Notes: generated by a model from the sequence alone, not told the origin. A stretch of 64,000 bases of DNA from Candidatus Denitrolinea symbiosum (GCA_017312345.1 BLAA01000001.1:372001-436000), one strand, 5' to 3'; numbered from the stretch's first letter, positions 26,016 through 34,523 are shown. Numbers and translations are program-made.

Positions 26016-26960
26016 ATGACCCAGGATAACGAAGTCGCGACCCTCGACACCGAGGGCTTGTCCATCAAATCGGTCAGCCTGTGGCGGATCACCTGGAAAC
26101 GCCTCTTCCGCCGCCGCTCGGCGGTGATGGGGATGATCATTCTGGGGATTCTGATCTTCATCGCTCTCACCGCCCAATGGCTCGCGCCCTACGACCCCCT
26201 CCAGGTGTTGATCGGCGTGGAGCCGGTCAAGCAGCGGCAGGCCCCCTGCATCCACCTGCTCGGCTGCCCCGAAGACCAGCCCCAGCACATCGCCGGCATT
26301 GACGGCAACGTGCGCGATGAGTTCAGCCGCCTGCTGTACGGCACGCGCGTCAGCCTGTGGATCGGCCTGTCCACCGTCACGTTCGCCATCATCATCGGGA
26401 CCATCCTGGGCGCGCTGGGCGGCTACTTTGGCGGATGGGTGGACAACCTCATCATGCGCGTCATGGACGTGCTGCTGGCGTTTCCCTCGCTCCTGCTGGC
26501 GATCGCCATCGTGACCGTCCTCGGTCCCGGCCTGACAAATGCCCTGCTGGCGATCGGCATCGTTTCGATTCCCTCCTACGCGCGCGTCGTGCGCGCCTCC
26601 GTCCTCTCGGTCCGCGAAATGGACTACGTCTCGGCCACGCGCGCCCTGGGCGGCTCCAACTTCGACATTTTATTCCGCCGCATCCTCCCCAACGCGATGA
26701 CGCCGCTCATCGTGCAGGGGACGCTCGGCATCGCCACCGCCATCCTCGACGCGGCCGCGCTCTCCTTCCTCGGTCTCGGCGCGCAGCCTCCCATGCCAGA
26801 GTGGGGCTCCATGCTCGGCTCGGAACGCAACCAGGTCTTCACCGCGCCGCACCTGGTCTTTTTGCCCGGCTTCGCCATTATGGTGACGGTGCTGTCCTTT
26901 AACCTGCTGGGCGACGGTCTGCGCGACGCCCTCGACCCGCGGCTGGCGCACAGCGCCTGA
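26016..26960 (+). CDS. ABC transporter permease, DppC/OppC type
   Basis: A 314-residue permease. The N-terminal cytoplasmic stretch leads into a long first helix, followed by a periplasmic loop with two Cys. The EAA loop is MDYVSATRALGGSNFDILFRRILPN, as in DppC. AGGA lies 7 nt before the ATG at 26016, so this start is preferred over TTG 26010. It follows DppB-like after 9 nt and ends in a strong terminator. The matching ATPases must be encoded elsewhere or shared. Confidence 0.93.
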   Translation: MTQDNEVATLDTEGLSIKSVSLWRITWKRLFRRRSAVMGMIILGILIFIALTAQWLAPYDPLQVLIGVEPVKQRQAPCIHLLGCPEDQPQHIAGIDGNVRDEFSRLLYGTRVSLWIGLSTVTFAIIIGTILGALGGYFGGWVDNLIMRVMDVLLAFPSLLLAIAIVTVLGPGLTNALLAIGIVSIPSYARVVRASVLSVREMDYVSATRALGGSNFDILFRRILPNAMTPLIVQGTLGIATAILDAAALSFLGLGAQPPMPEWGSMLGSERNQVFTAPHLVFLPGFAIMVTVLSFNLLGDGLRDALDPRLAHSA

Positions 26961-26965
26961 AGAAT

Positions 26966-27000
26966 CAAAAACCAGGTTTCCCGCAGGAACCTGGTTTTTT
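26966..27000. terminator. Bidirectional rho-independent terminator
   Basis: AACCAGGTTTCC and GGAACCTGGTT pair around a short loop. Plus strand ends in TTTTTT; minus strand ends in TTTTT. It closes the ABC operon and the rhomboid gene. Confidence 0.88.
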
Positions 27001-27001
27001 G

Positions 27002-27784
27002 TTATTTCGGCGCGATGATCGAGGCCATTCCGAGAAGCGCCAAGCCCCCGAAGATGACCAGCGTAACGGCGGCGCCGATGAACGCGTCCCGCCTGGCGCG
27101 CTGGTCCACGAGGCGGAGCAGGGGATAAACTCCATCCACGCCCCAAAGCGGACCGCCGAACCAGGCGAAGATCAGCCCACCGAACAGCCCGCCGATATGC
27201 CCCCAGTTGTCTATCATCCCGCCGCTGGAAAACCCGATGAAAAGGTTGACGGCCGCCACAGCGACCACGTTGCCGATGGCGCGTTTCGCCTCCGCGCCGA
27301 ACAATTTGCGATTCTGGTAGAGAAAAACTCCCTCGGCGGCGATCAACCCGAAAATGGAAGTGGACGCGCCGATGGAGACCGCGTTGGTGAACAGGAACGA
27401 CAACACGTTGCCCGCGAACCCCGCCAGCAGGTACAACGCCAGGAAGCGAAAATGCCCGAAGCGGCGTTCCAGCCCGGAGCCCAGGGCGAAGAGCGCGTAC
27501 ATATTGAAGCCGATGTGCCAGAGCGAACCGTGCAGGAGGACGGGAGTGATCAGCCGCCAGACCTGTCCCGCGCGGATGAGCTCGCCAGATTTGGCGCCCA
27601 GCATGAGCGGCAGGTCGTAGCCCGTGATGAATTTCGTGCCGAGTTGCAGCAGGTAGACGAAGATCGTCAGCCCGAGGATGACGTAGGCGACGCGCGGCGG
27701 CGCGGACGGGAGTCGAAGGGAGATGGGGCCGGGGGGCGGCGCGGCCGGTTGAACGTCGGGGAAGGAGGCGGGGGGTTCGTTCAC
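27002..27784 (-). CDS. Rhomboid family intramembrane serine protease
   Basis: A 260-residue membrane protein with six or more helices. Family motifs are HGSLWHIGFNMYALFALG (helix 2), the catalytic serine in GASTSIFG, and the catalytic histidine in NWGHIGGLFGG. The usual GxSG is GAST here, a variant also seen in other rhomboids. It cleaves membrane-anchored proteins within the bilayer. A Pro-rich N-terminal tail precedes the first helix. The start is GTG with no good Shine-Dalgarno. gmk lies just upstream. Confidence 0.9.
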   Translation of the reverse strand: MNEPPASFPDVQPAAPPPGPISLRLPSAPPRVAYVILGLTIFVYLLQLGTKFITGYDLPLMLGAKSGELIRAGQVWRLITPVLLHGSLWHIGFNMYALFALGSGLERRFGHFRFLALYLLAGFAGNVLSFLFTNAVSIGASTSIFGLIAAEGVFLYQNRKLFGAEAKRAIGNVVAVAAVNLFIGFSSGGMIDNWGHIGGLFGGLIFAWFGGPLWGVDGVYPLLRLVDQRARRDAFIGAAVTLVIFGGLALLGMASIIAPK

Positions 27785-27791
27785 AGGAGTC

Positions 27792-28415
27792 TCACAACGT
27801 CACCTGGCGCGGTTTCACGCGGTGATGTTCCGCTTCGATGATGGCGCGGATGACGTCCACGGTGGAGTCGAGTTGGTAGTCGCGGTTGACGATCACGTAG
27901 TCGAAGGCCTCGATGCGCTGGAGTTCCTTGCGGGCGGTGGCGATGCGGAGTTTGAGTTCTTCGGGCGTTTCGGTTTTGCGGGTTTCGAGGCGGCGGACGA
28001 GTTCCTCCTCGGTTTCGGCGGCGAGGAAGATGAGCAGGGCTTCGGGGGCGAGTTTGCGGACGGTCTCCGCGCCCTGCACGTCAATGCGCAGGATCACGTC
28101 CCGGCCTTTGGCGAGGACTTCGCGCACCTGCGTCTTGGGGATGCCCTTGTAATCGCCATAGACGATGGCGTATTCGATCAACTCGTCGGCTTCGATCATG
28201 CGGGCGAATTCTTCCTTCGAAACGAATATGTAATCCCGCAGGTTGACTTCGTTGTAACGCTGGGGACGCGTGGTGGCGGTGACGACGAAATGGAACGGCA
28301 GTTCGCGCTCTTTCATGCGCTGGATGACGGTGTCTTTGCCCACGCCCGACGGCCCGGAGATGACGATGAGCAGCGGACGCGGATGAGGCAGGTCGAAGCG
28401 GTGTTCGGGAGGCAT
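27792..28415 (-). CDS. gmk: Guanylate kinase
   Basis: A 207-residue kinase that makes GDP from GMP with ATP. P-loop GPSGVGKDT (about residues 21-29), the GMP-binding TTRPQRYNEVN and the lid region RRLETRKTETPEELKLR are present. The frame extends to 28886, but TACAAT lies 6 nt before the ATG at 28415 and nothing upstream of it fits a guanylate kinase, so that ATG is used. It is divergent from the fmdB-like gene with 54 nt between the starts. Confidence 0.96.
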   Translation of the reverse strand: MPPEHRFDLPHPRPLLIVISGPSGVGKDTVIQRMKERELPFHFVVTATTRPQRYNEVNLRDYIFVSKEEFARMIEADELIEYAIVYGDYKGIPKTQVREVLAKGRDVILRIDVQGAETVRKLAPEALLIFLAAETEEELVRRLETRKTETPEELKLRIATARKELQRIEAFDYVIVNRDYQLDSTVDVIRAIIEAEHHRVKPRQVTL

Positions 28416-28421
28416 GGGCGA

Positions 28422-28427
28422 ATTGTA
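28422..28427 (-). promoter_or_regulatory. -10 box (TACAAT) 6 nt before the gmk ATG
   Basis: Minus-strand TACAAT, 6 nt from the ATG at 28415. No Shine-Dalgarno present. Confidence 0.5.
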
Positions 28428-28457
28428 CCAGACCGCCCAATAAATCCCGAACCGGGT

Positions 28458-28463
28458 TAAAAT
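28458..28463 (+). promoter_or_regulatory. -10 box (TAAAAT) 6 nt before the fmdB-like ATG
   Basis: Plus-strand TAAAAT, 6 nt from the ATG at 28470. No Shine-Dalgarno present. Confidence 0.45.
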
Positions 28464-28469
28464 TGAGTC

Positions 28470-28859
28470 ATGCCAACTTACGATTTCATCTGCAACGACT
28501 GCAAACAGCGCTTCGAAATTTTTCTGACCTACAGCGAATACGGGAAGAAGCCCGCGCCCTGCTCCCACTGCGGGAGCGTGAACACGCGCCGGCGGATGAC
28601 GCGCGTCCGCATTGCCCGCTCCGAGGAGTCGCGCATGGACAGCATGGAAAGCGAACTCGGCGGCCTCGAAGGTCTCGACGACGATCCCAAAGCCCTCGGG
28701 CGCATGATGCGGAAAATGGGACGCGAGATGGGCGAAGACCTGCCTCCCGAATTCGACGACGTGGTGGACCGGCTCGAATCGGGACAAAGCCCCGAGGAGA
28801 TCGAAGCGGCCATGCCCGATCTCGGCGGGGACGCGGCGGGCGGAGACGACGACTTCTAG
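28470..28859 (+). CDS. FmdB-family zinc ribbon protein
   Basis: A 129-residue protein. The N-terminal FmdB zinc ribbon has MPTYDFICNDCKQRFE and CSHCG, four cysteines binding zinc. An acidic Met/Glu-rich helical tail follows, ending in GDDDF. The family is common and linked to regulation of amidase or formamidase genes by name only; the actual role is unknown. The transcript is probably leaderless (TAAAAT 6 nt before the ATG). era follows 64 nt downstream, separated by a micro-repeat. Confidence 0.85.
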   Translation: MPTYDFICNDCKQRFEIFLTYSEYGKKPAPCSHCGSVNTRRRMTRVRIARSEESRMDSMESELGGLEGLDDDPKALGRMMRKMGREMGEDLPPEFDDVVDRLESGQSPEEIEAAMPDLGGDAAGGDDDF

Positions 28860-28885
28860 CGGCTCCATCCGCTGGCAACTGAACA

Positions 28886-28930
28886 CTGATCACTGGACAC
28901 TGATGACTGATGACTGATTACTGATGACTG
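28886..28930. repeat. CTGATGA-type micro-repeat upstream of era, covering its start codon
   Basis: Quasi-tandem units of 7-8 nt (ACTGATC, ACTGGAC, ACTGATG, ACTGATT). The era ATG at 28924 and its codons 2-3 (ATGACTGAC) lie within the last unit. Confidence 0.7.
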
Positions 28931-29817
28931 ACTTCCGCTCTGGTTTCATCGCCGTGCTTGGCCGCCCAAACGTGGGCAAGTCCACGCTGATCAACGCCCT
29001 GCTGGGGCAAAAGGTCGCGGCCGTTTCGCCGCGTCCGCAGACCACGCGCCGCCGCCAGCTGGGGATTCTCACGACCGACTCGTACCAGATCGTCTTCGTG
29101 GACACGCCCGGCCTCCACGCGCCGCGTCACAAACTGGGCGAATTCCTGAACCAGGAAGCGCGCGCCGCGCTGGACGGCGTGGACGCCATCCTCTGGTTGA
29201 CGGACCTGACGACCGCGCCCTCCGAAGACGACGAGCGGATCGCGTCCCTCCTGCCGCGTCGGACTCCGCTGGCGCTGGGTTGCAACAAAATAGACCTGGT
29301 CCCCGCCGAGGCGTTGGACGCGCGTCGGGAGGCGTACGCGGCCCTCGTCCCGCGCGAAGCGGAGGTCGTGATGTTGTCCGCCACGCGCGGCGACGGTCTC
29401 GCGGAATTGCTGAGTCTGCTTGTCTCGTTCCTGCCCGTCCGCGAGCCCGAGTTCGACGCCGAGCAGGTCACCGATCTGTACGAAAAGGAGATTGCCGCCG
29501 ACCTGGTCCGCGAAGCCGCGCTGTTGAAGTTGCGCGACGAAGTGCCGCACGGAGTCGCCGTCCGCATTGACGAGTTCAAGGAGCGCGAGAACGGCATGGC
29601 GTACATCGCCGCGACGCTCTTCGTGGAGCGCGATTCGCAAAAGGGGATCGTCATCGGCGAGGGCGGGAAGATGCTCAAGTCCATCGGCTCCGCGGCGCGC
29701 GCGGAGATCGAAGCGATGGGCGGGCGGCGCGTTTTCCTGGAACTGCGCGTGAAGGTGTTGAAGGACTGGCGGAACGATGAAGAGTGGCTGCGACGGTTCG
29801 GATATAAAATACGGTAG
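28924..29817 (+). CDS. era: GTPase Era, 30S ribosome assembly
   Basis: A 297-residue GTPase that binds the 3' end of 16S rRNA. Switches: P-loop GRPNVGKS, DTPG, NKID. The C-terminal KH domain has GIVIGEGGKMLKSIG and ends in LRRFGYKIR. The ATG lies inside a CTGATGA repeat with no Shine-Dalgarno. The TAG stop is the TAG of the GTAGGGGC motif that opens the next repeat block, so both ends of the reading frame touch repeats. Confidence 0.95.
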   Translation: MTDFRSGFIAVLGRPNVGKSTLINALLGQKVAAVSPRPQTTRRRQLGILTTDSYQIVFVDTPGLHAPRHKLGEFLNQEARAALDGVDAILWLTDLTTAPSEDDERIASLLPRRTPLALGCNKIDLVPAEALDARREAYAALVPREAEVVMLSATRGDGLAELLSLLVSFLPVREPEFDAEQVTDLYEKEIAADLVREAALLKLRDEVPHGVAVRIDEFKERENGMAYIAATLFVERDSQKGIVIGEGGKMLKSIGSAARAEIEAMGGRRVFLELRVKVLKDWRNDEEWLRRFGYKIR

Positions 29818-30030
29818 GGGCAGACCTATGTGTCTGCCCTGGGCGGACACGCAGGTCCGCCCCTACGATAGGCGGATACGATGGGCGGACGCGATGGGCG
29901 GACGCGGTGGGCGGACACGGCGGGCGGGCGCGGTGGGCGGACGCGGTGGGCGGACGCGGTGGGCGGACGCGGTGGGCGGACACGGTGGGCGGACACGGCG
30001 GGCGGACACGCAGGTCCGCCCCTACGGTCT
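29813..30030. repeat. GTAGGGGC-hairpin family repeat with a 13-bp tandem array
   Basis: Two hairpins of the form GGGC(A/G)GAC-N6-GTC(T/C)GCCC flank an array of about ten 13-bp units, consensus TGGGCGGACGCGG. The right-hand end GTCCGCCCCTAC recurs at 39699-39723 and elsewhere in 39625-40036. The block fills the gap between era and the YhhN gene. Confidence 0.85.
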
Positions 30031-30059
30031 GATCCGATGATTGAATTTGGGAGGCTGCC

Positions 30060-30719
30060 ATGCTGTACCTTTTCGCCGCGTTGATCTTCGCCGCGCTGAC
30101 CGCGTGGGCGACGTGGAAACAAAACCGAGGGCTGGAAATGGTCGCCAAGCCTGCCGTGATGATCGTCCTGCTCGCGTACGTGTGGGGCGCGCTCGGGCTG
30201 GAGGGCGCGGCTGTGTGGTTTTTGCTGGGGATGTTCTTCTCGCTTGTCGGCGACATGCTCCTGCTCTCGCTCGACCGTCTGTTTTCCTTCGGCCTGGCCG
30301 CGTTCCTGCTGGCGCAGGTCTTCTACATCTTCGGATTCAATTCCCCCGCCTCGCCCGTCTCGCTGTGGGGACTCATACTGGCGCTCGTCATCGGGTTGGG
30401 AAGCGCGCGCGTGCTGAAGCGCATCCTGTCCGCGCTGGCCGCGCAGGGACAGGCGAACATGCGAATCCCGATCGTGGTCTACGGGGCGGTCATCTCGTTG
30501 ATGCTGCTCTCGGCCATGCTCAAGTTGTCCGATCCCGCGTGGAAGGCGGGCGCGTCCGCGCTGGCGGCGGCGGGCGCGTTCCTCTTCTTTTTGTCGGATA
30601 TCGTGCTGGCGTGGCTCAAGTTTGTGACCCCCATCCAAAACGGACGCGTCATCAACATCGGCCTCTATCACCTCGGGCAGATGTGCATCGCCGCGGGCCT
30701 GGTCATGCAGTTGGCCTGA
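30060..30719 (+). CDS. YhhN/TMEM86-family membrane protein (lysoplasmalogenase-like)
   Basis: A 219-residue protein with about eight hydrophobic helices. The conserved acidic sites of the family, SLVGDMLLL and FFLSDIVLAW, and the terminal YHLGQ are present. Animal TMEM86B hydrolyses lysoplasmalogens; many bacterial YhhN proteins are uncharacterised. GGGAGG lies 8 nt before the ATG. It is convergent with the PP2C gene, 1 nt apart. Confidence 0.82.
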   Translation: MLYLFAALIFAALTAWATWKQNRGLEMVAKPAVMIVLLAYVWGALGLEGAAVWFLLGMFFSLVGDMLLLSLDRLFSFGLAAFLLAQVFYIFGFNSPASPVSLWGLILALVIGLGSARVLKRILSALAAQGQANMRIPIVVYGAVISLMLLSAMLKLSDPAWKAGASALAAAGAFLFFLSDIVLAWLKFVTPIQNGRVINIGLYHLGQMCIAAGLVMQLA

Positions 30720-30720
30720 A

Positions 30721-31587
30721 CTACTCTCCCGCCAACCAGCCCCACAGTCCGCCCTTCTTCTCTCCCTGCGGACGCGGCTTCGGGACGGACAGCATGATTA
30801 CCGTGATGTTGTCGTGCCCGCCGCGCGCGTTGGCTTCCGCCACCAGTTTTTGCACCGCGACCTTCGGACTTTCCGATTCGAGCAGGATCTTCTGAATCTC
30901 GTCTGCCCAGACCATGTCGGTCAACCCGTCCGAGCAAAGCAGCAGCATATCTTCGGGCTGGAGCGTCAGTCCCTGATTCTTCTGGGCCTGGATGCTGTTT
31001 TCGGAATCGCTCAACTTCAAGCGGAAGTCCACTTCGGGAAGTTTGAGCGAGCCGAGATAGCGGCGGATGACGTGGACATTAGGATGGTCGCGGGCGTCCT
31101 CAGGGTGGATGATGTTCTTCTCGAGGGCTTCCTGGATCCAGGTGTGGTCAACCGTCGTCTGATGCATCTGCCCGTTGCGAAGGAAGTAGATGCGCGAATC
31201 CCCCACATAGGAAGTATATAACTTGTCTCCGATCACCCAGGCGCAGGCGCAGGTGGCGCCCATACCGTGATGCTCGTCGTCCAGCGCGGAGTGATGGGCA
31301 ATGGCGTCGCTGGCGGCGTGGATGGCCTCCTCCATGATCTTGAGCGGGTCGCGGCCGTTGCTTTCGGCCACCGTGTGGCTGATGTGGTCCACAGCCAGTT
31401 CCGCGGCCACCTCCCCGGCGCGGTGACCGCCGATCCCGTCCGAGAGGACGGCGAACAGCGAGGGCGTGGAATCCTCCCTGCCGAGAACATGCGATAACAC
31501 GGCATAACGGTCCTCGTTGTTCTTGCCGGACATACCGGGATGGCTGAGCGCCGCAACGTGCAGGTGAGAACGCTGAGTGCGGATCAT
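30721..31587 (-). CDS. PP2C-family protein phosphatase
   Basis: A 288-residue metal-dependent Ser/Thr phosphatase. Motifs are KNNEDRYAVL, FAVLSDGIGGHRAGE (metal-binding Asp and Gly), YVGDSRIY, LLCSDGLTDMV and GGHDNITVIML. It is translationally coupled to the vWA/FHA gene through a 4-nt ATGA overlap, so both products are made together. The FHA domain of the partner binds phosphothreonine, so the pair probably acts with Hanks-type kinases such as the one at position 1. Confidence 0.94.
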   Translation of the reverse strand: MIRTQRSHLHVAALSHPGMSGKNNEDRYAVLSHVLGREDSTPSLFAVLSDGIGGHRAGEVAAELAVDHISHTVAESNGRDPLKIMEEAIHAASDAIAHHSALDDEHHGMGATCACAWVIGDKLYTSYVGDSRIYFLRNGQMHQTTVDHTWIQEALEKNIIHPEDARDHPNVHVIRRYLGSLKLPEVDFRLKLSDSENSIQAQKNQGLTLQPEDMLLLCSDGLTDMVWADEIQKILLESESPKVAVQKLVAEANARGGHDNITVIMLSVPKPRPQGEKKGGLWGWLAGE

Positions 31588-33551
31588 GAAAATTCGAGAG
31601 ACGGCTCCGTAACGGTCGGCGGATTTTTCATTTCAAACCGGTACGTCAGATGCCCAAAGTTTACCCTATCTCCATGTTTTAAGGGATGGCCCTCTTGGGT
31701 GACAGGCTCGTAATTCACCCACGTCCCCGCGACGGAAAACTGGTCGAAGATCGCGTACCCCGCCTCCGTCTGGCGGATGCGCGCGTGGAGCGGCGAAAGC
31801 GCGGGATCGTCGAGGATGACCGACGCCTGCACCGGGTCCGTGCCGAGGGTCAGTTCGGGGAGGTCGATCGGGATGGGGGCGGCCGCGGCCGGCGTTCCGT
31901 CCGGTTCGAGGCGGACGAGGCGGGCCGCCGCGTCCGTGACCTGGTCCGGCGCGGCGCGCTTCGTCGTTTTCCTCCGCCCGGTCGGGGGTTCCAGCGCGGC
32001 CGGCACCGGCTGGGTAAGCGGATCGGCGTATTCGCGGCGCTTTGTCCGACGTTCGCGCCGCGCCCGCCGGAGCCTGCTTCCGAACAGCACGGCTAAAAAG
32101 GCCAGCCCGGCTATACCCACTACGCCCCACACGATGACGAAGCGGTAGCGCGCCAGCAGGACGAGCGACCCGCCGGGCGGTTTGACGATGGTGACGACGA
32201 CCGGCAGGGCGAGGCTTTGACCGGTGAGGCCGAGGCTGTCGGTGGCCTCCACTTTGAGCATGTGCTGTCCGCTGGTTGTGTAGCCGCTGATGTCCCAGGC
32301 GAATCGGTCGAGCGCGCCGCTGACGTTTTCCGCGGCGAGTTCGTCGTCCACGTACAGCGCGGCGCGGACGATGGGGCGCGGATGCCCGTCGGGGAAGTCG
32401 AAGACGATCTGGAGCGCCTGCTCGTTCGGGACGAGGACTTCGGTATTGTAGGGGTCTTCGGGCGGCGCGGCGCGCGTCAGTTGGGCGGGCAGGTCGGCGA
32501 AGATGGGGTTGGGCGGCTGGACGTTGAGCGTGAACTCCCGCGGCTCGGAGGCCACGGACGCGCCGCCGAGGGTCACCTCCACGCTGAGGGCGTGGTCGCC
32601 GCTCGAATTCAGGGCGGAGGCGTAGGTCAGGCGGTAGACGCGGCGCAGGGGCGAGAAATACGTCTCGGGGTTGGGCAGGGTCTCGCGGCCGCTGAAGGTC
32701 AGGAATCCGCCGCCGGTCTGCGCGGCGAGAGCCTGGAAGAGCGCCACGCTGGGATGGTTGAAATATTGTTCGCCGTCCACCAGCCAGATGTTGACGCGCG
32801 TGCGCGATTGGACGGCGCGCTCGCCGACGGTCTTCAGCGCGGCTTCGAGCGCGGCGTCTTCCATGTGCGGGGTGACGAACAGGATGGCGCGCTTCATACC
32901 GACCTGCGGCGTGGCGGCCAGCGCGGTCTCGAGCGAGAGGACGAGAGATTGGATGTTGGGCGTGGTGGCGCGGAAGTCGGGTTGGAAGGCCGCGAAACTG
33001 GCGAGCCAGGCGTCGGGCGCGGTGTGCGCGATGAGCGGCCCGGCGATGGTGACGAGGCTGAGGTTGTCGCCTTTTTCCGCGTCGAGCGATTGCGCCCATC
33101 CGCCCAGCGCTTGCTGGACGCGCTGATAGCGCGTGACGCCCTGCGCGTCGCGGACGTCCAGCGCGGGGCCGGGGTTGACGCCCACCACGAGCTGCGCGCC
33201 GACCGGCTCCTCGGTCAATTCCTGAACCGGGCGCGGGGTCCCGTCTTCGAGGGCGGACGCGTCGGCCGGCTTAAGTCCGCCTACGAACTGGCCGTTCGCG
33301 TCGTACACGTCCAGCACGGCGACGATCTTTGGGAAGCCCGAGGCGTCCGGCGCGCTGATCTCGGCATAGGCGGAGGTTTGGGCGGCGGCGAAGGATGAAG
33401 GCGGAAGGATGAGGGATGAAAAGAGGAGGAACGATAAAAGACGAAAGATGAAAGACGCCCCGGACGCGGAAAAACGCGGACGAACGCGGAGATTTCTCCG
33501 TGTTTTCCGCGTTGATCCGCGTTCAATTTTTTCCGGGTGAGTTCTACGCAT
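31584..33551 (-). CDS. vWA-like extracytoplasmic domain, TM helix and cytoplasmic FHA domain
   Basis: A 655-residue protein. A signal-like helix (about residues 34-56) is followed by a vWA-like domain (about 60-340), Ig-like strands, a membrane helix (about 475-497), a basic linker and a C-terminal FHA domain (about 565-645, with SPLHARI and GTWVNY). The FHA part binds phospho-Thr peptides. It shares an ATGA with the downstream PP2C gene and overlaps the upstream membrane-protein gene by 8 nt. The N-terminal 55 residues are encoded by an inverted repeat and a GATGAA-type micro-repeat, so the true start is uncertain. Confidence 0.8.
   Translation of the reverse strand: MRRTHPEKIERGSTRKTRRNLRVRPRFSASGASFIFRLLSFLLFSSLILPPSSFAAAQTSAYAEISAPDASGFPKIVAVLDVYDANGQFVGGLKPADASALEDGTPRPVQELTEEPVGAQLVVGVNPGPALDVRDAQGVTRYQRVQQALGGWAQSLDAEKGDNLSLVTIAGPLIAHTAPDAWLASFAAFQPDFRATTPNIQSLVLSLETALAATPQVGMKRAILFVTPHMEDAALEAALKTVGERAVQSRTRVNIWLVDGEQYFNHPSVALFQALAAQTGGGFLTFSGRETLPNPETYFSPLRRVYRLTYASALNSSGDHALSVEVTLGGASVASEPREFTLNVQPPNPIFADLPAQLTRAAPPEDPYNTEVLVPNEQALQIVFDFPDGHPRPIVRAALYVDDELAAENVSGALDRFAWDISGYTTSGQHMLKVEATDSLGLTGQSLALPVVVTIVKPPGGSLVLLARYRFVIVWGVVGIAGLAFLAVLFGSRLRRARRERRTKRREYADPLTQPVPAALEPPTGRRKTTKRAAPDQVTDAAARLVRLEPDGTPAAAAPIPIDLPELTLGTDPVQASVILDDPALSPLHARIRQTEAGYAIFDQFSVAGTWVNYEPVTQEGHPLKHGDRVNFGHLTYRFEMKNPPTVTEPSLEFS
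33391..33531. repeat. Two repeat blocks in the 5' end of the vWA/FHA gene
   Basis: Block 1 (33391-33455) is GATGAA/GACGAAAG-rich and encodes the hydrophobic signal region. Block 2 is an inverted repeat, AACGCGGACGAACGCGGA (33473-33490) facing TCCGCGTTGATCCGCGTT (33506-33523), 16 of 18 bases complementary. Confidence 0.65.
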
Positions 33552-34473
33552 TTGCCTCGGGAAGGACGACTACCGGCGCTTCGGGTTTGGAGGTGAGACG
33601 CAGGTAGGTGAGCGTCCACGACGCGCCCAGGAAGGCGTTCAGGATGCCGCTGACGAGGATAGCGACCGGCAGGAACATGACGAAGCACAGGCCGCCGATC
33701 AGCAGCGGCGTCATGCTCTGGCCCTGGTTCAGCGCGACAGATATTCCCGCCGGGAGGATGATCATGAGGATGGGGATGGCGATCAGCAGTCCCAGCACGA
33801 AGGAAATGGCGAGCAGGATCAAGCCCATGACGATGACCGGGCCCGCGTTGCCGCGCACAACTTCCCAGCCGCGCTTGAAGCCGTCTACCAGCCCGACATT
33901 CTCTTTCACGATGGCGACGTTCGCCATTTCAATGATGAGAGAGAGGGCGATCGAGACGGGGATCAGCAGACAGAGGAGCGGCAGGAGGCACAGGAAGCTA
34001 ATGCCTGCCGTCAGCACGCCAAAGGCAAAGAAGGGAAGAAGCGCCAGGAGGGAGATCAAACCGATCAGGAACGTCAGTCCGAAGACGCGCCAGAAATACG
34101 GCAGGGAGCCTTTGAAAAGTTCCCCGAACGAAAGCTGCTCCGCGCCTTCCTCTGCCTGGAGCGTGCCGCGGATCAAGCCGATGCGCCCGATGGCGCCGAG
34201 GAAGATCGAGAGCAACACCAGCGCGAAAACGGCCGCAACGATCAGCGCCACCACCCACCAGTACTGGGAAAGCCAATCGCCAGTCTGAGTAAAGAACTGA
34301 TCGACATCCGAGCCAAAGGGATTGTATCCATTTCCATCCCCGCCGTTCCCGCCGCCGGATGAACCGCCCCCGCCGCGCGAGCAGCTGGAAAGAATGCCGA
34401 AGATCCACAGGATTTTATATTTCCAGGTGATCTTCCAGGCGCGGGACAAAACTTCGCCGAAATTGAAATTCAT
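33544..34473 (-). CDS. Polytopic membrane protein of unknown function
   Basis: A 309-residue protein. It begins NFGEVLSRAWKITWKYKILWIFGIL, followed by a Gly-rich loop (residues 33-48) and about six membrane helices. The first helix and the repeated EV-R/K-GW signature (FKRGWEVVRGN) recall membrane proteins of the DUF7544/glycerophosphodiester-phosphodiesterase membrane-domain type. Function unknown. It lies between guaA and the vWA/FHA gene; the latter start codon overlaps its stop. Confidence 0.75.
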   Translation of the reverse strand: MNFNFGEVLSRAWKITWKYKILWIFGILSSCSRGGGGSSGGGNGGDGNGYNPFGSDVDQFFTQTGDWLSQYWWVVALIVAAVFALVLLSIFLGAIGRIGLIRGTLQAEEGAEQLSFGELFKGSLPYFWRVFGLTFLIGLISLLALLPFFAFGVLTAGISFLCLLPLLCLLIPVSIALSLIIEMANVAIVKENVGLVDGFKRGWEVVRGNAGPVIVMGLILLAISFVLGLLIAIPILMIILPAGISVALNQGQSMTPLLIGGLCFVMFLPVAILVSGILNAFLGASWTLTYLRLTSKPEAPVVVLPEANA

Positions 34474-34523
34474 GGCAGACTCCTTTGAAGAAGTGAGGCG
34501 TGCGCCTCCTTCTTATTCTTACG

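Noticed and set aside
29777..30084. Short plus-strand frames through the 13-bp array
   Set aside because: They translate the tandem repeat (Trp-Ala-Asp and Gly-Gly-Arg type words) and have no start signals.
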